The notes: generated by a model not told the origin, from the sequence alone. A stretch of 64,000 nucleotides of DNA from Paracnuella aquatica (GCF_003332885.2 NZ_QOWJ01000006.1:124001-188000); one strand, 5' to 3'. Shown: positions 51,732-63,137, counted from the stretch's first letter. Program-made: numbers and translations.

Positions 51732-54700
51732 ATGTTTCGAATATTAATCCTGTTAACGGCTCTTTGCCTTTTCCATGCTGCCCACGCACAGCCATCATTG
51801 CAGGCCCTGGAAAAAAGATGGAAAAAAGAAGGCAAAGCAAAAGGCTGGCAGGTAAAGCTTTCCGGCCCCAACCGCAGCACCATTTCCTTTTCGGAAAGCG
51901 AACGCCCGCCACAGGCCAATGGTAGGGCATGGGTTGCAAAAGAACTGGGGCTGCGCCCCGGCAAAGACGACCTGACACCAAAAGGCAAACCGGTGCAGCA
52001 CCGTTCCGGGGCTACGGTAGAAAAACTGCGGCAGTATTACAAAGGCATCGCAGTGGAACATGGCACCGTGCACCTTTCGGGCAAAGGCGGAAGGCTCGCG
52101 GCTGTGCAACTGGAATTTTACCCCATCCCCGATAATTTTGGCACCACGCCGTCGCTTACCATGGCTGCAGCTTTGGAGCGGGCCGCCGCCCATGTTGGTG
52201 CTACCCGTTATGCTTGGCACGACAGCGCCGGCAAAAAGCCCGTGGGTACATTGGTGATCATTGAAGATTTTGTACAGGACACCGGCACCCTGCGCCTGGC
52301 GTACCGTTTTGAAATAACCGCCCTGCAGCCTTTTTCCCGGTCGCTGGTGTATGTAGATGCACACAACGGAAAGCTGCTGCTGCGCAATCCGCTCATCAAA
52401 CACCTGGATGGCGACGGCCATCAACATGGTGCAGGTGCGCCGCAGGCAAAAGAGCAATCGCCGCTGCCGCCGGTGAACAGCACGGGCAGTGCAGCTACGC
52501 GTTACTCGGGCAATATGGCATTGGTAACCGACAACGGCAGCACCGTGCCGGGCAAACCGTTCCGGCTGCAGCAGGCCCGCAACAGCCACGGCATTGTTAC
52601 CCTCAACCACAGCCGGCTTTCTTATGATCATTATGGTGCAAATTTCAACACCGCCTACAACACGCATTTTGTAGACGACGATAACAACTGGACTTCGGCG
52701 GAGCACAGCTTTAACTACGACGATGCGGCCTTGGATGTGCACGTGGCCATGCAATACATTTCGGATTACTGGGCAACGGTGCACAACCGCATCAGTTTTG
52801 ACAATGATACCAGTGCGATGTTCAGCTTTTTGCATGTGCGGGCACCGGGTGCACCCAATAGCGGTTTCGACAATGCTTTTTGGGATGGCTACGCCATGTA
52901 TTACGGCGATGGCTCGTATTACAGCACCGATGGCAGTGGTGCGGTGGCCAATGCCAATGGCTTTAAGCCCCTGGCGGCGCTGGATGTATCGGCACACGAA
53001 CTGGGCCATGCCATTTGCCAGTACACCGCCGATCTGGTGTATCGCCGCGAATCAGGCGCCCTCAACGAGGGTTTTTCCGATATCTGGTCGGCTTGTATAG
53101 AGGCTTACGCCAACCTGGGAAAGGCTCCCTGGCTGGTGGGTGAAGAGCTGACCGCTGATGGCTACGGGCTGCGCACCATGCAAAACCCCAATGCATATGG
53201 CTACCCCGATACATATGGCGGCAACAATTGGTGGACGGTGGCGCTGGGTGGATGTACCAACCCCAACGATCAGACGAACGATTATTGCGGGGTACACATC
53301 AACAGCAGCGTGCTCAACAAATGGTTTTACATCATTACACAGGGCGAAAACGGCGTGAATGATTTGGGCAGCCGATACGCGGTGTCGGGGCTGGGTTTTG
53401 GGAAATCGCAAGATATTGCCTACCTCACCGAACTGACCCTGACACCCAATTCCACTTTTGCCGATGCGAGGGAAACTTCCATTGCCGTAGCGGCCTTTTT
53501 GTATGGCGCCTGCTCCAACGAAGTGGTGCAGGTAACCAATGCCTGGTTTGCAGTAGGCGTGGGCGGCACCGCATCGTGTTTACCAGTGGTGGAGTTTGAA
53601 ACCATTGCTACTACCGTTAGCGAAGGCGCAGGGCTTGCCGGCAACTGCGCCGATACGCATGTGCCGATTCAATTAAAGCTGGGTGCAGCACCGAGTAAAC
53701 CGGCGGAAATCGCTTTCAGTTTTGGCGGCACTGCCGTGCAAAATGTTGATTACACCGTTGCCCAAACGAAACTGCCTTTTAACTCAGCGGGTGTAGCTAC
53801 GCTCAACATTTACCTGAAAAACAACGCCACGCCGGGCACCGACAAAACAATCATCCTGAACTACACGGTAAACAGCAATGGCGGCGATGCGGCCGTAAGC
53901 GGCAACAATTTCCAGCATACTATTTACCTGAAAAATGATGATGGTGCACCGCAGTCCATTGCCGCTACGCCCATTGCCGATGTAACGCTTGTGGCGGAAA
54001 ATTTTGAAAACAGCCCAGTGGGCACCGCCTTCCCTGCCGGTTGGCAGGCCGGTCTTGCATTTAGCAATAGCGGATCGGTAAACCGCTGGATGATTGGTGC
54101 CAATGGCGGTGCGGGCATCAACGGTAGGGCCGCTTATATTTCCAACGCCACTGCCACCACCCAGGGTTTTGCCTATGATACCAATAACCCCACCAACCGG
54201 CTGCTGCTGCTGCCGGCAATCAATACCACCGGTTTAAAAAACATCCGGCTGTCGTTTAATTATAAAGTGGGCGGCGAGTTTGACGCCATCGGCACCAGCA
54301 GCGCCGAAATCTGGGATTACGCCCAGGTAATGTACAGCACCAATGGCAGCAGTTTTACCCTGTTGACCGACCCCGCAACACAAATGCCTTTTGTGCTTTT
54401 TGGCGACGGTGCCAATGTGGCCCAGTTTGCAGCGGCATTGCCGGCAACGTTGGAAAATAAACCCACCGTTTACCTGGCCCTCCGCTGGCTCAATGATGCA
54501 TTTGCCGGAAACGGCAAACCCCTACTGGTAGATGATGTAGTGGTGGTGGCCACCCGGGCAGGCGCTTCGGTGGAAACGACCACTGGCCGCACCAACACGG
54601 TAAATATTGTGCAGGGCAATGCCGTGTCGTACATCGCTACGGATGGCGGCAAAAACCTGGTGGCCCGCATTGCCAACGCCGGTACAAAAGTAGAATGCCT

Positions 54701-55598
54701 GAGTGCTGGTTTAGCACAAAGCGGGGCTGGTGCAGCACCCATCCAGGTAGGCGGTAAATCGTACCTGCGCAGTGCCAAGGTTATTGCTTTAAAACCTGCT
54801 GTGCCCAACAGCACCACGGCTTATACTGCTACTTTTTATTTTACCGCTGCCGAACTGGCCGCCTGGCCTGCGGCGGAATTAGGCAACCTGAAGCTGCTGA
54901 AAATAAATGAAGGCGCAGATTTGAATATGCCGATTGACGAGGCGGATGCACAACTGGTCACGCCGGTGATGGAAGACCGATCGGCTATGGGTGGCTACTA
55001 TTCTTTTACGGGCAACTTTACCGGCTTTTCGCAATTCATGCTGGTATCGCAGGCCTCGGTGCTGCCTGTGCGGCTGGTGCATTTTGAAGCCCAACCCAAC
55101 GGCACAGCCATCAAGCTGCACTGGCAAACCGAAAGTGAACAGGACAACAAGGGCTTTTGGGTGGAGCGCAGCAGTGGCGGCGTTGCATTTGAACAACTGG
55201 CCTGGGTACCTGCAAGCGGCGCAACATCGGCGCAGTATGGGTATGTAGATGCAACTGTACAACCCGGCGTGTTGTACACCTACCGGCTGCGGCAGATGGA
55301 TATGGATGGCCGGTATTCATTTTCACCCCATCGCACTGCCCGGCTGGATAGCACAACCAGCGGTTTGACGTTGGCGCCGAACCCTGCAATCGGTTTTACC
55401 GAAATAACCCTGCCCACCCCAGCCGCAGGCGCCAGTGTGTGGATTACCGATGGCCGCGGCATAACCGTTCGGCATTGGGCGGCACTGCCAGCGGGCACCC
55501 GCCACCGCCTCGACCTGAAGGCGCTGACACCGGGATTGTACCTGGTGGAGGTGCGCAGCGGAGCGGCCAAATGGGTGCAAAAACTGGTAGTGCAATAG
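51732..55598 (+). CDS. T9SS-secreted M4 (thermolysin-family) metalloprotease
   Basis: A 1288-residue secreted zinc protease. Signal peptide to about residue 20 (AAHAQ), an FTP-type inhibitory propeptide (about 25-200), then the M4 catalytic domain (about 270-630) with His422-Glu423-x-x-His426 (AHELGHAI), the third zinc ligand Glu446 in GALNEGFSDIW exactly 20 residues later as in thermolysin, and the active-site histidine in GVHINSSVLNKWFY. Then come a Calx-beta-like domain (EGAGLAGNCADTHVPIQL...YTVAQ), a MAM/jelly-roll segment (ENFENSPVGTAFPAGWQ), and a type A T9SS sorting domain at the end (LAPNPAIGFTEITL...PGLYLVEVRSG). The C-terminal domain would send it through the type IX system for release or surface attachment. 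It sits between the signalling block and atpA with its own promoter. Confidence 0.94.
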   Translation: MFRILILLTALCLFHAAHAQPSLQALEKRWKKEGKAKGWQVKLSGPNRSTISFSESERPPQANGRAWVAKELGLRPGKDDLTPKGKPVQHRSGATVEKLRQYYKGIAVEHGTVHLSGKGGRLAAVQLEFYPIPDNFGTTPSLTMAAALERAAAHVGATRYAWHDSAGKKPVGTLVIIEDFVQDTGTLRLAYRFEITALQPFSRSLVYVDAHNGKLLLRNPLIKHLDGDGHQHGAGAPQAKEQSPLPPVNSTGSAATRYSGNMALVTDNGSTVPGKPFRLQQARNSHGIVTLNHSRLSYDHYGANFNTAYNTHFVDDDNNWTSAEHSFNYDDAALDVHVAMQYISDYWATVHNRISFDNDTSAMFSFLHVRAPGAPNSGFDNAFWDGYAMYYGDGSYYSTDGSGAVANANGFKPLAALDVSAHELGHAICQYTADLVYRRESGALNEGFSDIWSACIEAYANLGKAPWLVGEELTADGYGLRTMQNPNAYGYPDTYGGNNWWTVALGGCTNPNDQTNDYCGVHINSSVLNKWFYIITQGENGVNDLGSRYAVSGLGFGKSQDIAYLTELTLTPNSTFADARETSIAVAAFLYGACSNEVVQVTNAWFAVGVGGTASCLPVVEFETIATTVSEGAGLAGNCADTHVPIQLKLGAAPSKPAEIAFSFGGTAVQNVDYTVAQTKLPFNSAGVATLNIYLKNNATPGTDKTIILNYTVNSNGGDAAVSGNNFQHTIYLKNDDGAPQSIAATPIADVTLVAENFENSPVGTAFPAGWQAGLAFSNSGSVNRWMIGANGGAGINGRAAYISNATATTQGFAYDTNNPTNRLLLLPAINTTGLKNIRLSFNYKVGGEFDAIGTSSAEIWDYAQVMYSTNGSSFTLLTDPATQMPFVLFGDGANVAQFAAALPATLENKPTVYLALRWLNDAFAGNGKPLLVDDVVVVATRAGASVETTTGRTNTVNIVQGNAVSYIATDGGKNLVARIANAGTKVECLSAGLAQSGAGAAPIQVGGKSYLRSAKVIALKPAVPNSTTAYTATFYFTAAELAAWPAAELGNLKLLKINEGADLNMPIDEADAQLVTPVMEDRSAMGGYYSFTGNFTGFSQFMLVSQASVLPVRLVHFEAQPNGTAIKLHWQTESEQDNKGFWVERSSGGVAFEQLAWVPASGATSAQYGYVDATVQPGVLYTYRLRQMDMDGRYSFSPHRTARLDSTTSGLTLAPNPAIGFTEITLPTPAAGASVWITDGRGITVRHWAALPAGTRHRLDLKALTPGLYLVEVRSGAAKWVQKLVVQ

Positions 55599-55690
55599 CG
55601 GCGTAGGGGGCAAAATGATAAAACTTTAAACGGACGGCTGACAAGCCGGTTAAAAACAAATCTCTTTTTTGTTAGTCGGATGCGAAGGCC

Positions 55691-55698
55691 TACTTTTG
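55691..55698 (+). promoter_or_regulatory. -7 promoter box of atpA
   Basis: TACTTTTG, a perfect TAnnTTTG match about 78 bases before the atpA ATG, giving atpA its own promoter. Confidence 0.6.
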
Positions 55699-55775
55699 CA
55701 CCCTGAAAATTGGAGGGTAATGGCCCGGCCTTTTGCCCACCCAGCAAGTTCCGCAAATCAAGACAAACCAATTAT

Positions 55776-57353
55776 ATGGTAGAGATAAAACCAGATGAAA
55801 TAAGTGCCATACTGCGCCAGCAGTTGAGCAACTTCAACGCTGCTGCTGACCTGGAAGAAGTAGGTACGGTACTGCAGGTAGGTGATGGTATTGCCCGTGT
55901 ATATGGACTGGGCAATGTTCGCGCCGGTGAACTGGTAGAATTTGAAAACGGCGTTCGCGCCATTGCCCTCAACCTCGAGGAAGACAACGTGGGTGTGGTA
56001 CTGATGGGCGAAATGGGCGCCATCCAGGAGGGTTCGAAAGTGCGCCGTACCGGCCAGATCGCTTCCATTAAAGTGGGCGATGGTATGGTAGGCCGCGTGG
56101 TAAATACCCTGGGCGAGCCGATCGACGGCAAAGGCCCCATTGCAGGCGAACGTTACGAAATGCCTATTGAACGCAAGGCGCCCGGTGTAATTTTCCGCGA
56201 GCCGGTAAAAGAGCCGCTGCAAACCGGTGTTAAGGCCATTGATGCGATGATCCCTATCGGCCGTGGCCAGCGTGAGCTGATCATTGGCGACCGCCAAACG
56301 GGTAAAACCGCCATCGCCATCGACACCATCATCAACCAGAAGGAGTTTTTCCAGGCAGGAAATCCTGTTTACTGCATATACGTAGCCATTGGCCAGAAGG
56401 CCTCCACCATTGCAGGTGTAATGAAAAACCTGCAGGATGCCGGTGCTATGGATTATACCATTATCGTTGCCGCTTCGGCTTCCGATCCCGCTCCGTTGCA
56501 GTTCTATGCTCCGTTTTCGGGTGCAGCCATCGGTGAGTTTTTCCGCGATACCGGACGCCCGGCACTGATCATTTACGATGACCTGTCGAAGCAGGCTGTG
56601 GCTTACCGCGAGGTATCGCTGCTGCTGCGCCGCCCGCCAGGCCGCGAAGCTTATCCCGGTGACGTATTTTACCTGCACAGCCGCCTGCTGGAGCGTGCCG
56701 CCAAAGTAATTGGCAACGATGAAGTGGCCAAGCAAATGAACGACCTGCCCGAAAGCATCCGGCACCTGGTAAAAGGTGGTGGCTCGCTGACGGCGCTGCC
56801 CATCATTGAAACGCAGGCTGGTGACGTATCGGCTTATATCCCCACCAACGTGATCTCGATCACCGACGGACAGATCTTCCTGGAAGGTAACCTGTTCAAC
56901 GCTGGTATCCGTCCTGCCATTAACGTAGGTATCTCGGTAAGCCGCGTAGGTGGTAACGCACAGATCAAGTCGATGAAAAAAGTGGCCGGTACGCTGAAAC
57001 TGGACCAGGCACTTTACCGCGAGTTGGAAGCCTTCTCTAAATTTGGTGGCGACCTCGATGCGGCAACCAAGTCGGTAATTGATAAGGGTGCCCGCAACGT
57101 GGAAATACTGAAGCAGCCACAATATTCTCCGGTGCCTGTTGAAAAGCAGGTAGCGATCATTTACCTCGGTACCCAAGGTCTGCTCCGCGATGTGCCTGTA
57201 CGCCGCGTAAAGGAGTTTGAAGAACAGTTCCTGCTGGAAATGGAAAACAAACTGCCTGAGGTACTGGCCGAGTTCAAAAAAGGAAACCTGCCTGAAGATG
57301 GTCTGAAAAAAATGACCGAACTGGCGCAGAACCTTGCAGCTCAATTCAAGTAA
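55776..57353 (+). CDS. atpA: F1Fo ATP synthase subunit alpha
   Basis: A 525-residue F1 subunit with the non-catalytic nucleotide site. The N-terminal barrel starts [17 protein letters not shown]; Walker A is [13 protein letters not shown] (about 169-181), followed by [26 protein letters not shown] and the arginine finger segment [35 protein letters not shown]. The start at 55776 is chosen because upstream codons have no family match and lie in the leader. In this phylum atpA usually follows atpH and precedes atpG. Here it stands alone, closed by a terminator; atpG, atpD and atpC are not in the window. Confidence 0.96.
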   Translation: MVEIKPDEISAILRQQLSNFNAAADLEEVGTVLQVGDGIARVYGLGNVRAGELVEFENGVRAIALNLEEDNVGVVLMGEMGAIQEGSKVRRTGQIASIKVGDGMVGRVVNTLGEPIDGKGPIAGERYEMPIERKAPGVIFREPVKEPLQTGVKAIDAMIPIGRGQRELIIGDRQTGKTAIAIDTIINQKEFFQAGNPVYCIYVAIGQKASTIAGVMKNLQDAGAMDYTIIVAASASDPAPLQFYAPFSGAAIGEFFRDTGRPALIIYDDLSKQAVAYREVSLLLRRPPGREAYPGDVFYLHSRLLERAAKVIGNDEVAKQMNDLPESIRHLVKGGGSLTALPIIETQAGDVSAYIPTNVISITDGQIFLEGNLFNAGIRPAINVGISVSRVGGNAQIKSMKKVAGTLKLDQALYRELEAFSKFGGDLDAATKSVIDKGARNVEILKQPQYSPVPVEKQVAIIYLGTQGLLRDVPVRRVKEFEEQFLLEMENKLPEVLAEFKKGNLPEDGLKKMTELAQNLAAQFK

Positions 57354-57372
57354 AACAGTTTAGTATATTCCG

Positions 57373-57401
57373 AAAGGCGGTCTTTTTGACCGCCTTTTTT
57401 T
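57373..57401 (+). terminator. intrinsic terminator after atpA
   Basis: A perfect 10-bp stem AAAGGCGGTC with GACCGCCTTT around T5, followed by more T residues. Confidence 0.9.
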
Positions 57402-57531
57402 ATGCCTCAACCGTAAGTTTAACCGCCTTCGGCGATAATACCGTTTGCCCCATATTTTATCATAAGTGTAGCCCCTTACTTTGTTGTTGCAAATCCAAAT
57501 CCTGTTAAAAATAGAAGCCAACCGCTACACT

Positions 57532-60500
57532 ATGTTTTCGTATTATTTGCACCGTTTTGGTAGCCTGTTTCCGCGTATCATTTCTCATTTCTCTACAAGC
57601 TTTCTTCTCGCCATACAAAGGCATGATTCCGCCGGCACCAAAAAGCCAACCTTTCCTGCAAAGTCAGTAGTTGTAAGCTTACTGTGTTTGATGTTTTGCC
57701 AGTTTGTTTGGGCACAATGTAATCCCGGCGTATTCACGGTAACCACAGCCAATCTGGTGGTTAATACTTACTACCCCGGCATGGCAACAGCAAACGCAGG
57801 CATCAAAAGCTTATCGCTTGGTACCGCTACCGGCAGTGCCACTCCTATTGCAAAGGGCGATGTGGTGATGATCATACAGGTACAGGGCTCCGAAATCAAC
57901 TCCACCAATACCGATGCTTACGGTGATGGCGTTGTAAGTGCTACGGCTTCCGGCTTCACATCTTCGGTTGCAGGAACTTACGAGTTGGCAATAGCCGCAA
58001 GTAGCGTTCCTGTTGGCGGCGGTACACTATACCTTACCCGTGTGTTAGCCAATGGCTATACCAATGCCAGCGCAACTACTACTGCCGGCCAATACCGGTT
58101 TCAGGTAGTGCGGGTTCCCCGTTTTTCAAGCCTCATCTTTAATACTGGTGCCAATATTACAGCTGCCGCCTGGAACGGTAGCACCGGTGGTGTTGTAGCG
58201 TTTGATGTTGTAGGTAATATGACAGTGAATGGAACTTTTGTAAATGTTAGCGCTAAAGGCTTTCGCGGTGGTGCGGGCCGCCAGTATTCCAGCAGTACAG
58301 GCCCTACCAATGGCGATTTCCGGGCAAACTCTCTGGCACATGGTTCAAAGGGAGAAGGCATTGCCGGAGCTCCCCGATTTACAGTTACCGCAGGTGCAAT
58401 AACCGCCACCGATGCTGGGGCCGAAACCTATCCAAACGGCAGTAATGCTATGGGTGCTCCCGGTAATGCTGGCGGTGGCGGCACAGACGGTTTACCTGCA
58501 AGCAATTCGCAAAATGCCGGCGGCGGTGGTGGTGGTAATGGTGGCTTCGGTGGCCGTGGTGGCAATGCCTGGAGCAGCGGCCTTACTACCGGCGGTTTCG
58601 GAGGTGTGGCGATTACAAATTCTGCCCGCCTCATCATGGGTGGCGGCGGTGGGGCCGGCTCAACAAATGACGGGTCGGGCACACCAACAGGTGGCTCTAC
58701 GGGGATAGCTAGCAGTGGCGGCGTAGGTGGTGGCCTGGTAATGATCAATGCAGGCTCGATTAGTGGCACAGGTATCATCAATGCCAATGGTGAGTCTACC
58801 CGGCAGGTAGAGCAGGATGGTGCCGGCGGCGGCGGTGCCGGGGGCACGGTTTATATTAGTGCAACTACTACTAGTGGTTTGTCGGGCGTTACTGTACAAG
58901 CTATAGGCGGTACTGGTGGAAACGCCTGGCCTTCAAGAACTGCTCTTGCCGACCGGCATGGCCCTGGCGGCGGCGGTGGTGGTGGTGTTATCTATTCCAA
59001 TGCTGCAGTGAACAGTGCCAGTTCAGTAGCAGGCGGAGCTAATGGAACAACGATTTCTACAAAAGATGCTTTTGGAGCAACTCCCGGCGCAGGGGGCAGG
59101 TTCATACAAAATGTACCTGTGACAGCGTTACCTTTGAATGCCATCTGCGACATCGATGCTGATGACGATGGCATCGTTAACGCAACCGAATATGGCGGCA
59201 CCGATCCGTTTGGAGATGCCGATAATGACGGTATACCTAACTTATTTGATACTATTCCCGGAACTGGAGTACCAGCTTGGCGTGATGCCAATGGCGACGG
59301 AATCAATGATTTTTTCGATACCGATGTTGATGGTATTATCAACTCTGAGGATCTTGATAGTGATAACGACGGTATCCCTGATATTTTAGAAGCAGGCGGC
59401 ACCGATACCAACAACGATGGTAAAATTGACAATATCACCGATACGAATGGGGATGGTCTGCGCGATGCAGCCGGTGCTAACGGATTGACGCCCGCTGATT
59501 TTGACGGCGATGGTTTGCCCAACTTCCGCGACCTCGACAGCGATGGCGACGGAATTGTTGACAACCGCGAAGCTGGTTTCAATAATTACGATACAAACAA
59601 CAGTGGCACCATCGGCTCTGGCGATACAGGTTTTGCTGATGCCAATAGTGATGGTTGGGCCGATGCAGTAGACAACCTGGCAGGTATTTCTTTGACCAAT
59701 ACAGACGGAAGAGGCGGCGCCAATTATCTGGATATTGATGCCGATGACGACGGCATACTGGATAATGTAGAAGCCCAATCCACAACTGGATTCATTGCTC
59801 CTGTCAGTGGCGATACCGATGGCGATGGCATTAGTAATGCGTATGATACGAACAGCGCATTTGGTGGACCGGGCATTGTACCGGTAAATACCGACGGGAC
59901 TGATGTTGCCGATTACCTGGATCTGGATTCGGATAACGATGGCTTTGGCGACCGCCTGGAAGGTTGGGACACCGATGGAAACAGAAACATCAATGGCACT
60001 GAAAAAGCCTACGTAGGTACTACTGATTCGGATGGCGACGGCCTGTTGGATGAATACGATACTGCTACCGGCTATAATCCAGTCACTACTATTGCGCCAG
60101 CCAGCTATCCCAACATGGTTTTGCCGGGCACTCCGGAACGCGACTGGAGAGAAACAATCAACACAGATGGCGATCCGCTTCCGGATGGTACCGATACGGA
60201 CGATGATAACGACGGTATTTCCGATCTGGCCGAATCGGGCGGCATAGATCCATTGGGCGATGCCGATAACGATGGCATTCCTAACTATACCGATAGAATA
60301 CCCGGCGGATCCGTACCTGCATTTGTTGACGCAAATAACGATGGCATTTCCGATGTATTCGACTTTGACCGGGACGGCATCATCAATTCCCTGGACTTAG
60401 ACTCAGACAATGATGGCATTCCTGATATTATTGAGACAGGCGGCGTCGATGCGGACTTTAACGGCCGTGTAGATGGCGCTTTTGCTGATACCGATGGCGA

Positions 60501-63117
60501 TGGACTTGCCAATGCCTACGATCCAAATAACGGCGGTACGGCATTAGGTACAGCCAACGCCGATGGCGATACCCAGCCAAACTTCCTGGACCTCGATAGC
60601 GACAACGATGGTATTCCGGACCTGATTGAACAAGGCGGTGTAGATGCCAATGGCGACGGCCGAATTGATGGGGCAACCGATGCCAATAAAAATGGCTGGA
60701 CAGATGCTTATGATCCTACAGTTGCAGGAGGTATCAACCTGAGAACGCTGGATGTAAATGGTGCAACTGCTGGCGGTTTGGTGTTCGACTTTGATGGCGA
60801 CGGCATTGCTAACTACCTGGATATTGATAGTGATAATGATGGCATTTTCGACATCATTGAACAAGGCGGCACCGACAGCAACAACGATGGAAAAGTAGAT
60901 GCAACAACCGATGTTGACAAAGATGGTTTTGTAGACACATACGACCCGGTAAACAACACTAATGGTGCAGCACTCGGTACGGGATTGATCACAAGCAGCA
61001 CGCCAGATGCAACAATCAAACTGCCCACTGTATATTCAACCGGCGACAACTTTGATGGCAAAGGCCTGATCAACATGCTTGATCTGGATTCCGATGATGA
61101 TGGTATTCTAGACAGTGTGGAAGGACGGCTGGATACTGATGGTGACGGCAAACCCAATTACTTGGATATTGATTCGGATAATGATGGTATTGTTGATACT
61201 ATCGAAGCACAAACTACTGCAGGATATTTAGCACCTTCGGGTACCGATACTGATGGTGATGGTGTGGACAATGCATACGACGTCAACTCGGTATTTGGTG
61301 CAACGGGTCTTACACCCGTAAACACGGATGGTGCGGATGTAGCCGATTACCTGGACCTGGATAGCGATAACGATGGCTATGGCGACCGGCTGGAAGGATG
61401 GGATACCAACGGCAACAAAGTAATAGATGGAACCGAAAAGGCTTACGTGGGTACCACCGATACTGATGGCGATGGCTTGCTTAATGAATACGACAATGTA
61501 GTAGGATTTAATTCAACCAACGGCACTACACCGGCAAGCTACCCCAACATGGATAAGCCAGCCACCCCTGAGCGGGATTGGAGAGAAGTTGCCGACAATG
61601 ATGGTGACGGCATTCCGGATACCACAGACATTGATGACGATAATGATGGCATAACCGATGTCGTTGAAGGAGGCTCAATTGATAGCGATGGTGATGGCAT
61701 CATCAATGCCTTCGACCTGGATTCTGATAACGACGGCATTCCTGATGTTGTGGAAGCCGGTGGGTTGGATGCAGACAATGATGGTAAAATTGATAATACC
61801 ACCGATGCCAATGGCGATGGCCTGCGCGATTCGGCTGGCGCAACCGGTTTGGCTGCTGCCGACTTCGACGGCGACGGTTTGCCCAACTTCCGCGACCTCG
61901 ACAGCGATGGCGATGGCATCCTGGATACCCGTGAGAGCGGTTTAGCTGGCGATATCAACAACAATGGTGTGCTCAACGATGACGCAGGATATGCAGATGT
62001 CAATAAAGATGGATGGAGCGATGCCATTGATGCATTAAGCGGACTTAACTTAACCAATACTGATGGTACAGGAAAGCCTAACTACCTCGACATCGATAGT
62101 GATGATGATGGTATAACTGATAACGTGGAAGGACAACCAACAGAAACCTATGTGGCTCCGCTTGTAACCGACCCCGATAGCGATGGTATCGACAGCCGTT
62201 ACGACAATAACAACGCAGCTTTTGGTGGTGGTGCCAACAACGGCATTACACCCAACAATCACGATTTAACCGATGAGCCCGATTATTTAGACTCCGATAG
62301 CGACAACGATGGCGACCCGGACCGCATTGAAGGCAATGACCTGAACAAAAATGCTCGTGCCGATGACCTATCCGGCATCAACACTACGTTGGATACCGAT
62401 GGCGACGGCCTGCTCGATTTCTTTGACAATGCAGTTGGGCCCAATGTTACCATTGCCGGATTTGGAAATGGCACCGGTGGCCTCAGTACCGCGCAGCGTA
62501 CGCTAACTTCATTCACCGAACGCGACTGGCGCAACAGTGCCTTCAGCCTTAGTGCACAGGCACTCCCGGTTCGTTTTGTATCGGTGCGGGCGGCACAACG
62601 CAGCAACGGTACGCTGGTTGAATGGCAGGTAGCCGAAGAGCAAAATGTGCTGCACTACGAAGTGGAACGCAGCTTCAACGGAAGCCGTTTTGAAAAAATA
62701 GGTACAGTGGCATACCAACAGGTAGGCACAACCGAAAACAGCTACAGCTTTGTTGATGCATCACCTGCACAACAGGCCCGTTACTACCGCATCCGCCAGG
62801 TTGATATTGATGGCAAAGCCATGTACAGCACCACGGTAATGGTGCGGGCCAACAACGCGGCTGCTCCGGCTGCACTGCAGGTTTATCCCAACCCGGTTAC
62901 ACCCGCTTCCGTAATTGTTCTGGAAGCCCGCCAGGCACAAAAAGTGCAACTAGTGGTGGTAGATGGTAAAGGCCAGGTGGTAACTCGCCAAACAGTGCAG
63001 GTACAAAAGGGCAGCAATGTGCTCCCGGCCAACCTGGTGCAACCATTTGCAAAAGGCATGTATGTGCTGCTGGCCGAAGTGGATGGAAAAAAGCAACAGG
63101 TAAAATTGATCAAATAA
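57532..63117 (+). CDS. giant surface protein with thrombospondin type 3 repeats and T9SS sorting domain
   Basis: A 1861-residue secreted protein. The signal segment is unusually far in (residues about 45-62, VVVSLLCLMFCQFVWAQ) after a basic 44-residue lead; a later start is possible but no good ATG precedes it. Residues about 65-530 are beta-rich with glycine runs (near 315-345 and 430-485). Residues about 540-1630 are thrombospondin type 3 calcium-binding repeats (DSDNDGIPD, DTDGDGLLDEYD). Two long stretches are duplicated about 500-600 residues apart (for example GDRLEGWDT.GN..I.GTEKAYVGTT). A linker domain (about 1680-1760) precedes a type A T9SS C-terminal domain (VYPNPVTPASVIVLEARQ...KGMYVLLAEVDGKK). 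Likely an adhesin or structural surface protein. Confidence 0.88.
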   Translation: MFSYYLHRFGSLFPRIISHFSTSFLLAIQRHDSAGTKKPTFPAKSVVVSLLCLMFCQFVWAQCNPGVFTVTTANLVVNTYYPGMATANAGIKSLSLGTATGSATPIAKGDVVMIIQVQGSEINSTNTDAYGDGVVSATASGFTSSVAGTYELAIAASSVPVGGGTLYLTRVLANGYTNASATTTAGQYRFQVVRVPRFSSLIFNTGANITAAAWNGSTGGVVAFDVVGNMTVNGTFVNVSAKGFRGGAGRQYSSSTGPTNGDFRANSLAHGSKGEGIAGAPRFTVTAGAITATDAGAETYPNGSNAMGAPGNAGGGGTDGLPASNSQNAGGGGGGNGGFGGRGGNAWSSGLTTGGFGGVAITNSARLIMGGGGGAGSTNDGSGTPTGGSTGIASSGGVGGGLVMINAGSISGTGIINANGESTRQVEQDGAGGGGAGGTVYISATTTSGLSGVTVQAIGGTGGNAWPSRTALADRHGPGGGGGGGVIYSNAAVNSASSVAGGANGTTISTKDAFGATPGAGGRFIQNVPVTALPLNAICDIDADDDGIVNATEYGGTDPFGDADNDGIPNLFDTIPGTGVPAWRDANGDGINDFFDTDVDGIINSEDLDSDNDGIPDILEAGGTDTNNDGKIDNITDTNGDGLRDAAGANGLTPADFDGDGLPNFRDLDSDGDGIVDNREAGFNNYDTNNSGTIGSGDTGFADANSDGWADAVDNLAGISLTNTDGRGGANYLDIDADDDGILDNVEAQSTTGFIAPVSGDTDGDGISNAYDTNSAFGGPGIVPVNTDGTDVADYLDLDSDNDGFGDRLEGWDTDGNRNINGTEKAYVGTTDSDGDGLLDEYDTATGYNPVTTIAPASYPNMVLPGTPERDWRETINTDGDPLPDGTDTDDDNDGISDLAESGGIDPLGDADNDGIPNYTDRIPGGSVPAFVDANNDGISDVFDFDRDGIINSLDLDSDNDGIPDIIETGGVDADFNGRVDGAFADTDGDGLANAYDPNNGGTALGTANADGDTQPNFLDLDSDNDGIPDLIEQGGVDANGDGRIDGATDANKNGWTDAYDPTVAGGINLRTLDVNGATAGGLVFDFDGDGIANYLDIDSDNDGIFDIIEQGGTDSNNDGKVDATTDVDKDGFVDTYDPVNNTNGAALGTGLITSSTPDATIKLPTVYSTGDNFDGKGLINMLDLDSDDDGILDSVEGRLDTDGDGKPNYLDIDSDNDGIVDTIEAQTTAGYLAPSGTDTDGDGVDNAYDVNSVFGATGLTPVNTDGADVADYLDLDSDNDGYGDRLEGWDTNGNKVIDGTEKAYVGTTDTDGDGLLNEYDNVVGFNSTNGTTPASYPNMDKPATPERDWREVADNDGDGIPDTTDIDDDNDGITDVVEGGSIDSDGDGIINAFDLDSDNDGIPDVVEAGGLDADNDGKIDNTTDANGDGLRDSAGATGLAAADFDGDGLPNFRDLDSDGDGILDTRESGLAGDINNNGVLNDDAGYADVNKDGWSDAIDALSGLNLTNTDGTGKPNYLDIDSDDDGITDNVEGQPTETYVAPLVTDPDSDGIDSRYDNNNAAFGGGANNGITPNNHDLTDEPDYLDSDSDNDGDPDRIEGNDLNKNARADDLSGINTTLDTDGDGLLDFFDNAVGPNVTIAGFGNGTGGLSTAQRTLTSFTERDWRNSAFSLSAQALPVRFVSVRAAQRSNGTLVEWQVAEEQNVLHYEVERSFNGSRFEKIGTVAYQQVGTTENSYSFVDASPAQQARYYRIRQVDIDGKAMYSTTVMVRANNAAAPAALQVYPNPVTPASVIVLEARQAQKVQLVVVDGKGQVVTRQTVQVQKGSNVLPANLVQPFAKGMYVLLAEVDGKKQQVKLIK

Positions 63118-63137
63118 CGACGCAAAGGACACAATAG

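Noticed and set aside
55758-57344. A 528-codon open frame on the minus strand opposite atpA
   Set aside because: It is a shadow of atpA; the composition is typical of antisense frames in high-GC third-position genes and no motif is present.
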